Shown piece after piece: positions 23,830 to 32,387 of a stretch of 64,000 bases of DNA. A program made the position numbers and the translations under genes. The notes below the pieces were generated by a model. The model worked only from the letters and a program-made list of their open reading frames with translations. It ran no database searches and was not told where the DNA came from. Position 1 is the first letter of the stretch; each line of letters starts with the position of its first letter. Source of the DNA: Stenotrophomonas sp. MMGLT7 (lineage in GTDB: Bacteria > Pseudomonadota > Gammaproteobacteria > Xanthomonadales > Xanthomonadaceae); assembly GCF_021168555.1 (NCBI RefSeq), contig NZ_JAJOZS010000003.1, forward strand, positions 402,061 to 466,060, in the 5' to 3' direction.

Positions 23830-24774
23830 ATGAAGACTGGCGTACTCACCGGCGCGATCCTGTGCGCGCTGCTGTCCCCGCTCCACCTGCACGCCCAGAC
23901 CGCCGCCAACGCGCCGCTGGTCGGCGGCCACGGCAACAACGTGCAGGCCTTCATCGCCCAGCACGACGGCAACGCCGACGGCCGCCTCACCTGGGCCGAG
24001 TTCGAGGCCTTCCGCCGCCAGCGCTTCGATGCCACCGACAGCAACGGCAACGGCACCGTCGACGAGAACGAATACGTGCAGGAATTCGCCGACCGCGTGC
24101 GCCAGCAGCTGGAACAGGAGCGCAGCGCGCAGGTCGAGCAGACCAAGGTGCGCTTCGCCGCGCTGGACAGCGACAAGAACGGCACCGTCTCGCGCGCCGA
24201 ATTCGACGCCGCCGGCGCCAGGACCTGGGAAGGCGGCCAGCGCGCGCTGGCGGAAAAGGCCGCCAAGGACAAGACCGCGAAGGACAAGGCGGACAAGCCC
24301 GGCAACGCCCACGATGCCGCCGGCGCGGCCCGCTCCGACCGCCGCCCGGGCCTGCTGGCGATGCCGACCAGCCACAGCGCCGAAGGCTTCCTGGCGCTGT
24401 ACGACGGCAACGGCGACGGCAAGGTGGACAAGGCCGAGTACGACCGCGACCGCGACGCCCAGTTCGCCCGCAGCGATCGCAACCGCGACGGCGTGCTGGA
24501 CCAGGACGAGTACCTGGCCGAGTACGAGGAACGCCTGGATCGCCGCATCGCCACCCTGGACCAGGGCGAGGACAAGCAGGCGCACGTGCGCTTCGGCGTG
24601 CTCGATGCCGACAAGGACGGCGCGATGACCTTCGCCGAGTACCAGGCCTCGGGCAAGCGCACCTTCGATATGGCCGACCGCAACCATGACGGCACGGTCG
24701 ACGAGGCCGACGCCAAGCTGCCGCCCCCGCCGCGCCCACAGCCTCCAGCGGCCGCTCGCGGCAAGACCAACTGA
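23830..24774 (+). CDS. Secreted protein with seven EF-hand loops
   Basis: A 314-residue protein with a signal peptide (MKTGVLTGAILCALLSPLHLHAQ). Seven calcium-binding loops are visible: DGNADGRLTWAE, DSNGNGTVDENE, DSDKNGTVSRAE, DGNGDGKVDKAE, DRNRDGVLDQDE, DADKDGAMTFAE and DRNHDGTVDEAD. A Lys/Ala-rich linker (KAAKDKTAKDKADK) separates loops 1-3 from 4-7. It ends in a proline-rich tail. Likely a periplasmic or surface calcium-binding protein. It sits between DUF4198 and ApbE-DUF2271 genes, so a role in the same uptake system is inferred. Confidence 0.88.
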   Translation: MKTGVLTGAILCALLSPLHLHAQTAANAPLVGGHGNNVQAFIAQHDGNADGRLTWAEFEAFRRQRFDATDSNGNGTVDENEYVQEFADRVRQQLEQERSAQVEQTKVRFAALDSDKNGTVSRAEFDAAGARTWEGGQRALAEKAAKDKTAKDKADKPGNAHDAAGAARSDRRPGLLAMPTSHSAEGFLALYDGNGDGKVDKAEYDRDRDAQFARSDRNRDGVLDQDEYLAEYEERLDRRIATLDQGEDKQAHVRFGVLDADKDGAMTFAEYQASGKRTFDMADRNHDGTVDEADAKLPPPPRPQPPAAARGKTN

Positions 24775-24788
24775 CGGATCGCACGATC

Positions 24789-26249
24789 ATGCGCAGCCAT
24801 CCCTCCCGCGTATGGGCCGGCGGCATCGGCCTGTGGCTGGCGCTGCAGGCCGGGGCGTGGGCCGCCCCGCCGGTGCAGCGCGAAGGCGTGCTCGGCACGT
24901 CGCTGCAGATGCAGGTGGAAGGCGACGACCGCCACGCCGGCCGCGCCGTCGAGGCGGCGCTGGCCGAGATCGCGCGGCTGGAGGCAGAGCTGAGCACCTG
25001 GCGGGCCGACAGTGCGCTGTCGGCCTACAACGACGGCCGCCTCGACGTGCAGGCGCTGCCGGCCGACACCACCGCGGTGCTGCAGGCATGCGAGCAGTGG
25101 CGCGAGCGCAGCAGCGGCGCCTTCAGCTGCCGGCTCGGCGGGCCGATCGCGCGCTGGCGGCAGGCGCAGGCCGCGCAGCAGCTGCCCGATCGCGGCGAGC
25201 TGCGCCGGCAGGCGCGGGCGCTGGCGGCACTGCAGCCGCCACCCAGCGGCCCGCTGGATACGGCCAGCGGCCTGCGCTACGACGTCGACGGCATCGCCAA
25301 GGGCTACATCCTCGATCGCGCGCTCGATCGCGCCCGCAAGGCCGCGCCCGCGGCCCGCGGCATCGCCATCGACATCGGCGGCGACGCCGTGTACTGGGGC
25401 ACGCGCGCCGACGGCAGCGCCTGGCCGGTGACCATCGCCGATCCGCAGCGACCGCTGGACAACACCGACGGCATCGCCCAGGTGCGGCTGCATTCGCAGG
25501 CCATCGCAGCCAGCGGCCACCGCAGCCGCGGCTACGACATCGGCCGCCGCCACCTGAGCCACATCCTCGACCCGCAGGACGGCTGGCCGCTGGCCTTCGC
25601 CCCGGCGGCGACCGTGGTGGCCGCCGACGCCGCCACCGCCGACGCGCTGGCCACCGCGCTGACGGTGCTGCCGATCCGCGACGGCATCGCCCTGGCCGAC
25701 GCCACCGACGGCGCCGCCGCACTGATCGTCAGCGATACCGGCATCGCCTTCGCCTCGGCACGCTGGCCGGCGCTGCTGGCCGGGCAGGCAGCGCAGGCGA
25801 CGCCGCAGGTGCTGATCGACTACGAGATCCCGCCGCCACCGGCCGCCGCCGGCTACCGCCAGCCCTACGTCGCGCTGTGGATCGAGCGCGAGGACGGCGG
25901 CGCGGTGCGCCAGCTGCACGTGCTCGGCGACCGCGGCCGCTGGCTCGGCGAGCTGCCGGCCTGGTGGCGCAACTACGGCCGCAACGACCCGGCCGGCGCG
26001 CTCGGCATCGCCCGCCCGACCCGCGCCCCCGGCCGCTACACGGTGGCTTGGGACGGCCGCGACGATGCCGGCCGCGCCATGCCGCCCGGCCGCTACGTGC
26101 TGCGCGTGGAAGCCGCGCGCGAGCACGGCGGCCACGAGCTGCTGGCGCTGCCGTTCGCGCTGGACGCGCGGCATGCGCCCCAGGTGCAGGGCCATGGCGA
26201 ATCCGAGGTCGGCCTGGTTTCGCTGCACGGCCGGGCGGAAGCGCCCTAG
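24789..26249 (+). CDS. ApbE-DUF2271 fusion (FAD:protein FMN transferase-like)
   Basis: A 486-residue exported protein (signal MRSHPSRVWAGGIGLWLALQ-AGAWA). Residues ~30-310 are an ApbE domain, which moves FMN from FAD onto Ser/Thr of extracytoplasmic proteins: DVDGIAKGYILDRALD, AIDIGGDAVYWG, LSHILDPQDGWPL and ADAATADALATALTVL. Residues ~345-470 are DUF2271: PYVALWIEREDGG, LPAWWRNYGRN, TRAPGRYTVAWDGRDDAG, PGRYVLRVEAAREHGG. In other genomes these are often separate genes next to PepSY ferric-reductase proteins. Here they are one chain, 14 bp after the EF-hand gene. Confidence 0.88.
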   Translation: MRSHPSRVWAGGIGLWLALQAGAWAAPPVQREGVLGTSLQMQVEGDDRHAGRAVEAALAEIARLEAELSTWRADSALSAYNDGRLDVQALPADTTAVLQACEQWRERSSGAFSCRLGGPIARWRQAQAAQQLPDRGELRRQARALAALQPPPSGPLDTASGLRYDVDGIAKGYILDRALDRARKAAPAARGIAIDIGGDAVYWGTRADGSAWPVTIADPQRPLDNTDGIAQVRLHSQAIAASGHRSRGYDIGRRHLSHILDPQDGWPLAFAPAATVVAADAATADALATALTVLPIRDGIALADATDGAAALIVSDTGIAFASARWPALLAGQAAQATPQVLIDYEIPPPPAAAGYRQPYVALWIEREDGGAVRQLHVLGDRGRWLGELPAWWRNYGRNDPAGALGIARPTRAPGRYTVAWDGRDDAGRAMPPGRYVLRVEAAREHGGHELLALPFALDARHAPQVQGHGESEVGLVSLHGRAEAP

Positions 26250-26380
26250 CCGACCGATACCCCTCTCTTTCCCAGCAACGCACGACTCGCCGCCCGCCGG
26301 CCATCCGCAGCCAGGAAGTCCCCGCACCGCCGCATCGCTGCGGTGCGGACCCGTTCAACCACCCCTCTGCGGAGACATCC

Positions 26381-28762
26381 ATGAAGTTCCGTCCCACCCT
26401 GCTTGCGCTGGCAGTTTCCTCCTGCCTGACCGCGCCGATCGCCGTCCATGCCGAGGACGCCACCGCCGCCGACGCGCCGGCGCCCGACACCACCTTCGAC
26501 CCCATCCACGTCATCGAGACGCGCAAGAAGTCCGACAACCAGAACGTCACCACGCTGTCGTCCAAGGACCTGCAGCAGCAGGGCGCGCAGAGCATGGAGG
26601 ACGCCATCCGCTACGTGCCCGGCGTGGAGATGGTCGATCTCGGCCGCGCCGGCTTCAACGGCTTCAACATCCGCGGCCTGGAGGCCGACCGGGTGGCGAT
26701 CACCCTGGACGGGCTGAGCTTCCCGCAGAGCATGGACCCGGGCACCTACCAGCCCTACGAGTTCTTCCGCTCCGGCCGCGGCAGCGTCGACCTGGAGGCG
26801 GTCAAGAGCGTGGAGATCGTCAAGGGTCCCGACGCGATCACCGCCGGCAGCGGCGCGCTCAGCGGCGCGGTGATGTTCACCACCAAGGATCCGGGCGACT
26901 TCCTCAAGGCCAGCGGCAACGACAGCTACGGCGCGATCAAGTACGGCTACACCGGCTCCAGCGACGAGAACATGGGCACGCTGACCTTCGCCAACCGCAC
27001 CGGCAGGTTCGAATCGCTGCTGGTGTACACCAAGCGCAAGGGCCACGAGACCGAATCCTGGTACGACACCACCATCGACCGGCTCGGCGTCGGCCGCCGC
27101 ACGCCCGACCCGATCGACCGCGACAGCGACAACCTGCTGGCCAAGCTCAACTTCCTCGCCACCGACACGCAGACCCTGGGCGTGGTCTACGAGCGCGCGC
27201 GCGCCACCAACGACGTCGACAACTGGAGCCGCAGCGACGGCACCGGCTCCTACTACGAGCGCACCGCGGTGGACCGCAACGACCGCGACCGCTACGGGCT
27301 GAAGTACACCTGGAAGGCCGGCATCGGCCTGTTCGACACCCTGGAGGCCACCGCCGACCACCAGAAGAACTACATCCAGGGCCAGACCAACGTCCTGGTC
27401 GCCAGCGGCACCACCGGCACCACGCCCTGCACCGTGGCCGCGCTGTGCTCGCGCCAGGAGAACCGCTGGGACACGCAGAAGCGCGACCGCGTAGCCATCG
27501 ACCTGGACAAGAGCCTGGACGCCGGCGGCCTGCATCACGACCTGGTCTACGGTGCCGCCTGGCAGCAGGCCAAGATCCACTGGAACTCGGTCGATTCGCG
27601 CTGGGACAACACCGGCGCGCTGGTCAGCCGCGACACCGATCCCTCGCTGTGGCCGGACACCAAGGAAACCGACTGGACCGCCTACGTGCGCGACAAGGTG
27701 CGGCTACTGGAGGACCGCCTGATCCTGACCGGCGGCCTGCGCTACGACAGCTACAAGTACGTGCCGCAGACCGCCGCCACCGCCGGCGGCAACTCCGGTT
27801 ACACCGATGAAGCCGGCAGCGTGGGCACCTCCAAGTTCTCCTCGCCGACCTGGAACCTGGGCGCCGAGTTCAAGTTCACCGACACCCAGTCGCTGTGGAC
27901 GCAGTTCGGCCGCGGCTTCCGCGCCCCCGGCGTCAACGACATGTACGGCAGCTCCTCGACCACCGAGGTCACCCGCGTCTCCGACGGCGCCACGGTGACG
28001 GTCCCGGACGGCAGGAGCAACCCGGACCTGGAGGCCGAGCGCAGCATCAGCATCGAGCTGGGCTGGCGCTACCAGAGCGACCGCCTGCGCCTGGGCGTGT
28101 CGGCGTTCCGCGACAAGTACAGCAACTTCATCGACACCGCCGAGTACGTCGCCGACGAGGACGTGCAGTACAGCACCACCGTGCGCGGCCAGACCACCAT
28201 CAGCAACGGCTACACCTACACCATGCCGATCAACCGCGGCGAGGTGACGGTCAAGGGCGTGGAGGCCGAGGGCATGTGGCTGCTCGCCGACGACTGGCTG
28301 GCGCGGCTGGCCTATTCGTACAACGAGGGCAAGGACAACGACGGCCAGCCGCTGGGCAGCATCAGCCCGGCCAAGGCCGTGGCCGGGCTCAGCTACAGTG
28401 CGCCGTCGCGGCGCTGGAGCCTGACCGCCAACGTCACCCACCAGGAGCGCAAGGACCCGTCCGACTACGGCACCAGCGTGACCAACGGCAGCTACGGTGC
28501 CGAAGTGGTCCCGGTGTACGCCTACAAGGCGCGCGCGTACACGCTGCTGGACCTGTTCGGCAGCTACGACATCACCCCCAAGCTGCATCTCACCGCCGGC
28601 GTCTACAACGTGTTCGACAAGGAGTACTACCTGTGGAACCGGGTGCGTACGGTCGGCGCCGGCACCGCGATCTTCTCCGGCGCCACCAGCGAGGCCGGCA
28701 TCGGCCGCTGGTCGCAGCCGGGCCGCAACCTGCGCGTCACCCTGAGCTACGAGTTCTTCTGA
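26381..28762 (+). CDS. TonB-dependent receptor, hemoglobin/transferrin-receptor type
   Basis: A 793-residue outer-membrane receptor with a signal peptide (MKFRPTLLALAVSSCLTAPI-AVHA). The plug domain starts near residue 50 (SSKDLQQQGAQSMEDAIRYV), with FNIRGLEADRVAITLDGL and VEIVKGPDAITAGSGALSGA. The beta-barrel carries FGRGFRAPGVNDMYGSS and NPDLEAERSISIELGWRY, and the C-terminus ends in aromatic YEFF, as needed for barrel insertion. Motifs are those of the hemoglobin/transferrin/lactoferrin group, so an iron or heme ligand is likely. GGAG lies six bases before the ATG. Confidence 0.92.
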   Translation: MKFRPTLLALAVSSCLTAPIAVHAEDATAADAPAPDTTFDPIHVIETRKKSDNQNVTTLSSKDLQQQGAQSMEDAIRYVPGVEMVDLGRAGFNGFNIRGLEADRVAITLDGLSFPQSMDPGTYQPYEFFRSGRGSVDLEAVKSVEIVKGPDAITAGSGALSGAVMFTTKDPGDFLKASGNDSYGAIKYGYTGSSDENMGTLTFANRTGRFESLLVYTKRKGHETESWYDTTIDRLGVGRRTPDPIDRDSDNLLAKLNFLATDTQTLGVVYERARATNDVDNWSRSDGTGSYYERTAVDRNDRDRYGLKYTWKAGIGLFDTLEATADHQKNYIQGQTNVLVASGTTGTTPCTVAALCSRQENRWDTQKRDRVAIDLDKSLDAGGLHHDLVYGAAWQQAKIHWNSVDSRWDNTGALVSRDTDPSLWPDTKETDWTAYVRDKVRLLEDRLILTGGLRYDSYKYVPQTAATAGGNSGYTDEAGSVGTSKFSSPTWNLGAEFKFTDTQSLWTQFGRGFRAPGVNDMYGSSSTTEVTRVSDGATVTVPDGRSNPDLEAERSISIELGWRYQSDRLRLGVSAFRDKYSNFIDTAEYVADEDVQYSTTVRGQTTISNGYTYTMPINRGEVTVKGVEAEGMWLLADDWLARLAYSYNEGKDNDGQPLGSISPAKAVAGLSYSAPSRRWSLTANVTHQERKDPSDYGTSVTNGSYGAEVVPVYAYKARAYTLLDLFGSYDITPKLHLTAGVYNVFDKEYYLWNRVRTVGAGTAIFSGATSEAGIGRWSQPGRNLRVTLSYEFF

Positions 28763-28863
28763 GCAATGCCCGCATGCGGTGCAGGGAGCGATCCCGGCAC
28801 CGCATGCCATTGCCGGCGCATATCGCGGCAGCTTCCCTCCTGGCCACGACACCGATGCCGGCA

Positions 28864-29337
28864 TCAACCGCCAGGCGGCAACACCCTGCGCATGCGCGCA
28901 TTGGGAATCGCCACGCCGCGGCGCACCGGCAGGCGGTACTCGACCACCTCGAAACCGAAACGCTCGAAGAACGGCTGCGCCGTGCGGCTGACGTCGGCGG
29001 CCAGCTCGGCCAGTCCCCGGCCCCGCGCCTGCCGCAGCAGGTGCTCCATCAGCGCCCGGCCCACGCCCTGCCGCGCGTGGCACGCGGACACGAAGAAGTG
29101 ATCGATGCAGCCGTCCGGCTGCAGGTCCGCATAGCCGGCGACACGGCCCTCGTGCTCGGCCACCCAGGGCTGCAGCGCGCGGATGCGGGCCGCCCAGGCC
29201 GCGCGATCCATGTCCGCCGGCGCCCATGCGTGGACCTGTTCGGCGGAGTAGTCGCGGGCGGCCAGCTCGTGTATCGCGGAGAAGAACACGTCCCACAGGA
29301 CGGGCTCGTCGCCAATGCGGAAATCGCGGATCCTCAC
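28864..29337 (-). CDS. GNAT-family N-acetyltransferase
   Basis: A 157-residue acetyltransferase. Motif A, which binds acetyl-CoA, is FFVSACHARQGVGRALMEHL (residues ~90-109); motif B follows as AQPFFERFGFEVVEY. The GTG start at 29337 is chosen because GGAG lies six bases upstream and the conserved region begins at once (VRIRDFRIGDEP). Substrate unknown. It faces away from the alpha/beta hydrolase at 29506. Confidence 0.88.
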   Translation of the reverse strand: MRIRDFRIGDEPVLWDVFFSAIHELAARDYSAEQVHAWAPADMDRAAWAARIRALQPWVAEHEGRVAGYADLQPDGCIDHFFVSACHARQGVGRALMEHLLRQARGRGLAELAADVSRTAQPFFERFGFEVVEYRLPVRRGVAIPNARMRRVLPPGG

Positions 29338-29505
29338 CTGTTGCTCCGGGCCGGCAGGCGCAGGCGACCGCACGCTCGCGATGCCCTCCACGCCGTCGCG
29401 CTGTTGTGCATTGCATTGTCTCCCGGCACGATGACCACGTGCCCGCGATGCGCGCACGCCTTGTCCCCGTCGGCTGCCGCCGCCCCTGCCATCCAACACC
29501 CCCCA

Positions 29506-30141
29506 ATGCCCATTTTCGTCCCCGGCCCGGCCGGGAAGCTGCAGATCGCCGTGGACATGCCGGCCGCCGCGCCGCGCGGCATCGCCCTGGTCAGCCACCC
29601 GCAGCCGCTGCTCGGCGGCTCGCCGCGGCACATCGTCCCCTACAGCGCCGCGCGCCGGCTGCGCGATGCCGGCTGGATCGCGGTGCGTCCCAGCTTCCGC
29701 GGCGTGGAGGGCTCCGAGGGCGAGTACGACCACGGCGTCGGCGAGACCGAGGACACCCTGGCCATCGCCGCGCACCTGCGCCAGCAGTATCCCGGGCTGC
29801 CGCTGGCGCTGGTCGGCTTCTCCTTCGGCGCCTACGTCTACGCGCGCGCGGCCTGCCGCCTGGAAGCCACCGCACCGGCCGCGGCGATCGCGCTGATGGG
29901 CCTGCCGGTCGGCACCGTCCCCCGCGGCCGCGACTACGAGCCCCAGCCCCTGCCCGATCGCGCCCTGCTGCTGCACGGGCAGGACGACGACTTCTCGCCG
30001 CTGGCCAACGTGCTGGAATGGGCCGCGGGCCGCCAGCGCCCGGTCGTGGTGTTCGCGGGTACCGACCACTTCTTCAAGGGCTGCCTGCCGCGGGCGCTGG
30101 ACACCGTGGTCGAGCACGTGCAGCGCGCGGTGGCGGTCTGA
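29506..30141 (+). CDS. Alpha/beta hydrolase (short dienelactone-hydrolase-like type)
   Basis: A 211-residue cytoplasmic hydrolase. It has the early His in VSHPQPLLGG, the nucleophile elbow GFSFGAY (Ser near residue 108), a late Asp in HGQDDDFSP and the catalytic His in GTDHFFKG. This matches the family of small predicted alpha/beta hydrolases without known substrate. An in-frame ATG 75 bases upstream would add a CPRC-containing segment (MTTCPRCAHALSP); I prefer 29506 because the conserved fold begins there. Confidence 0.85.
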   Translation: MPIFVPGPAGKLQIAVDMPAAAPRGIALVSHPQPLLGGSPRHIVPYSAARRLRDAGWIAVRPSFRGVEGSEGEYDHGVGETEDTLAIAAHLRQQYPGLPLALVGFSFGAYVYARAACRLEATAPAAAIALMGLPVGTVPRGRDYEPQPLPDRALLLHGQDDDFSPLANVLEWAAGRQRPVVVFAGTDHFFKGCLPRALDTVVEHVQRAVAV

Positions 30142-30226
30142 CCCGGCGCAGGCGGATGCCGGCGCAGCCGCTGCCAGCGCAATGGCCGGGCCTCGACAGG
30201 GTACCGATGCGCCCGCGCCTGCAGGT

Positions 30227-31306
30227 CTAGCGCGCCAGCTCCTCGATCTGCTCGTACAACGCGCGCGGGATCTGCACGCCGTGGATGCGGGCCTGGCGCT
30301 CCAGTGCCAGGCGGCGCGCGCCGGCCAGGCGCACGCCCTCTTCCTCCAGCATGGTCGAGACCAGGTCCTCGACGCGGGCGTAGTAGCCGTCCTGTCCGGC
30401 CAGTGCGCCGGGATCGATGACGATGAACAGGTGTCCCATCCGCAGCGGGGCACCGTCGTGGGTGAAGAACGAGCCCATTTCAGTGCCCAGGTTGGCGCCG
30501 AGCAGGGCGCCGGCCAGGACCTCGACCATCAGCGCCAGCATCGCGCCCTTGGGGCTGGTGGTCGCGCCGATCGGCAGCAGCGTGCCCTCGAGGCCGGCCT
30601 TCGGGTCGGTGGTGGGCTGGCCGTCGCGGTCCAGCGCCCAGCCCAGCGGGATCGACTGCCCGCGCTGCGCCGCGGTCATCAGCTTGCCGCGCGCCACCTC
30701 CGACAGCGCCAGGTCGATCATGATCGGATCGGCCGGCTGCGCGCCGGCGCGGCGGGGGAAGATCGCGGCGATCGGATTGGTGCCGAACAGCGCGCGCTTG
30801 CCGCCGGCCGCGGGCATGCAGGCCGAGGCGTTGGCCACGGCCACGCCGACCATGCCGGCGGCCGCGACCGGGCGCAGGTGGTCGACCAGCACGCCGGCGT
30901 GGTGGCTGTTGGTCACCCCGAGCAGCGCCACGCCCTGGCGGCGCGCGATCTCCAGCGCCTGTTGCATGCCCTGGGCGCAGGCGGCGAAGGCCAGTCCGTT
31001 GCGGGCATCGATCAGCAGGACCGCGCCGCGCTGGTGCGCGACTACGGGATGCACCGTGCCGAGCACGCGCCCGGAGCGCAGGTGGCCGACGTAGGACGGA
31101 ATGCGGCCCAGTCCGTGCGAGGCCAGTCCCTGGGCCTCGGCCAGCACCAGCGCTTGCGCCGTCGGCGCCGCGTTCTCCGGCAGTGCGCCGGCCGCCTGCA
31201 ACGCGCGCTGCACCAGCGCCTGGGCCTCGTCCCATGACAGTCGTACCTGCTCTGGCGCGGGCGGGGGAAGGACGCTGGCTTGATCGGGATCGAGTATCTG
31301 GTTCAT
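30227..31306 (-). CDS. Malate/L-lactate dehydrogenase-family oxidoreductase
   Basis: A 359-residue NAD(P)-dependent enzyme of the Ldh family that is unrelated to classical Rossmann lactate dehydrogenases. Seen: ALVLAEAQGLASHGLGRIPSY with the catalytic His in SHG, LLGVTNSHHAGVL, LFGTNPIAAIFP and MIDLALSEVARGKL. Relatives include ureidoglycolate, sulfolactate and delta1-piperideine-2-carboxylate reductases. The sequence alone does not decide the substrate. The spacer downstream of its promoter side carries the 31.6-kb mobile element. Confidence 0.88.
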   Translation of the reverse strand: MNQILDPDQASVLPPPAPEQVRLSWDEAQALVQRALQAAGALPENAAPTAQALVLAEAQGLASHGLGRIPSYVGHLRSGRVLGTVHPVVAHQRGAVLLIDARNGLAFAACAQGMQQALEIARRQGVALLGVTNSHHAGVLVDHLRPVAAAGMVGVAVANASACMPAAGGKRALFGTNPIAAIFPRRAGAQPADPIMIDLALSEVARGKLMTAAQRGQSIPLGWALDRDGQPTTDPKAGLEGTLLPIGATTSPKGAMLALMVEVLAGALLGANLGTEMGSFFTHDGAPLRMGHLFIVIDPGALAGQDGYYARVEDLVSTMLEEEGVRLAGARRLALERQARIHGVQIPRALYEQIEELAR

Positions 31307-31601
31307 CGATGGGGGACCTGGATCGGGCCCGGCATCGGTCTTGCCGGGCGATACGTTCCTCCACCTGCGGCGCCGCCGTGTCCGCGGGGCAAGACGGTGC
31401 CGAAGGCGGGACATGTCGCCCCGGCGGTCGCGGCGCGGCGCCAGCACCGGCACCGCGCGCGCCCCCGGGCGATCAAGACAATCCTACGCTCGAGCGCTCC
31501 GGCTTTCGCCGGCTTCGGGTGCGTCATCCGGTCGCGCCGCTGTTGCGTATGCACTGGACCGAGGTGCCGACATCCATCTGCGCGTCGTCCCCAGTGAAGG
31601 C

Positions 31602-32282
31602 CTGTCTCTTCATGTTCCGGGACAACCCTTCTCCCGTTCATGGGAGAAGGTGGCGCGCAGCGCCGGATGAGAGTGCTTTTGCTGTGGCTTTCCCATGCTC
31701 CAACCAACCCCCATCCGCCCTTCGGGCACCTTCCCCCGCAAGCGGGAGAAGGAAACGGCGCTCGCTCATCCGGAATCGCCGCGGAGTCTCCCTTCTCCCG
31801 TGCACGGGAGAAGGTGGCGCGCAGCGCCGGATGAGGGCGCTTTTGCGGTGGCTCTCCCATGCTCCAGACAACCCCCATCCGCCCTTCGGGCACCTTCCCC
31901 CGCAAGCGGGAGAAGGGAACAACACTCGGCCATCCGGAATTACCGCGGAATCTCCCTTCTCCCGTCCACGGGAGAAGGTGGCGCGCAACGCCGGATGAGG
32001 GTGCTTTTGCTGTGGCTTTCCCATGCCCCGACCAGCCCCCATCCGCCCTTCGGGCACCTTCCCCCGCAAGCGGGAGAAGGGAACAGCGCTCGCTCATCCG
32101 GAGTCGCCGCGGAACCTCCCTTCTCCCGTTCACGGGAGAAGGTGGCGCGCAGCGCCGGATGAGGGTGCTTTTGCTGTGGCTTTCCCATGCCCCGACCAGC
32201 CCCCCCCATCCGCCCTTCGGGCACCTTCCCCCGCAAGCGGGAGAAGGGAACAGCACGATGCCGAGATGTGATGAAGAGACAG
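31602..32282. mobile_element. Non-autonomous element: four 164-bp repeats between Tn5-mosaic-end-like termini
   Basis: The right end (32264-32282), read outward-in, is CTGTCTCTTCATCACATCT. It matches 16 of 19 bases of the Tn5 mosaic end CTGTCTCTTATACACATCT. The left end (31602-31613) has the same first 12 bases, CTGTCTCTTCAT, then diverges. Between them lies a four-copy tandem array. No transposase gene is inside. I see no matching target duplication next to the ends. Confidence 0.65.
31628..32258. repeat. Four-copy tandem repeat, 164-bp period
   Basis: Copies begin at 31628, 31792, 31956 and 32120, exactly 164 bp apart. Each holds two hairpin modules. Module 1 is CTTCTCCCGTTCACGGGAG then GGTGGCGCGCAGCGCCGGAT. 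Module 2 is CCATCCGCCCTTCGGGCACC then TTCCCCCGCAAGCGGGAGAA. The copies differ by scattered substitutions and one run-length change in copy 4 (extra Cs near 32200). Short open frames that cross it come from the repeat and are not genes. Confidence 0.95.
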
Positions 32283-32387
32283 CACTTCCGTGGAGGCAGG
32301 TTCCAACCGTCAGCCAGGCGCAGCGCCACGCGACACCGTTCCCTGGCCCCGCAGATCCAGCGCGACCTGCCCGGCAATGCTTACCCC

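Larger units (their letters stand above)
31307..32387. other. Gene-free interval ldh-mgtE
   Basis: 1081 bp without a supported gene. 31307-31601 is GC-rich sequence in which I see nothing recognisable beyond the likely promoter region of the Ldh gene. 31602-32282 is the repeat element. 32283-32387 is a plain spacer after the mgtE stop. Confidence 0.75.

Noticed and set aside
29226-30230. 334-codon plus-strand frame overlapping the alpha/beta hydrolase
   Set aside because: It is another frame of the same strand over a gene with an intact catalytic triad. Its composition is Arg/Pro/Gly-rich.
31628-32258. CRISPR array
   Set aside because: The period is 164 bp and the whole unit is repeated, including the parts that would be spacers. 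There are no unique spacers and no cas genes.
31590-32295. Target-site duplication next to the 31.6-kb element
   Set aside because: The bases just outside (AGTGAAGGC left, CACTTCCGT right) do not match, so recent clean transposition of the whole 681-bp unit cannot be claimed.
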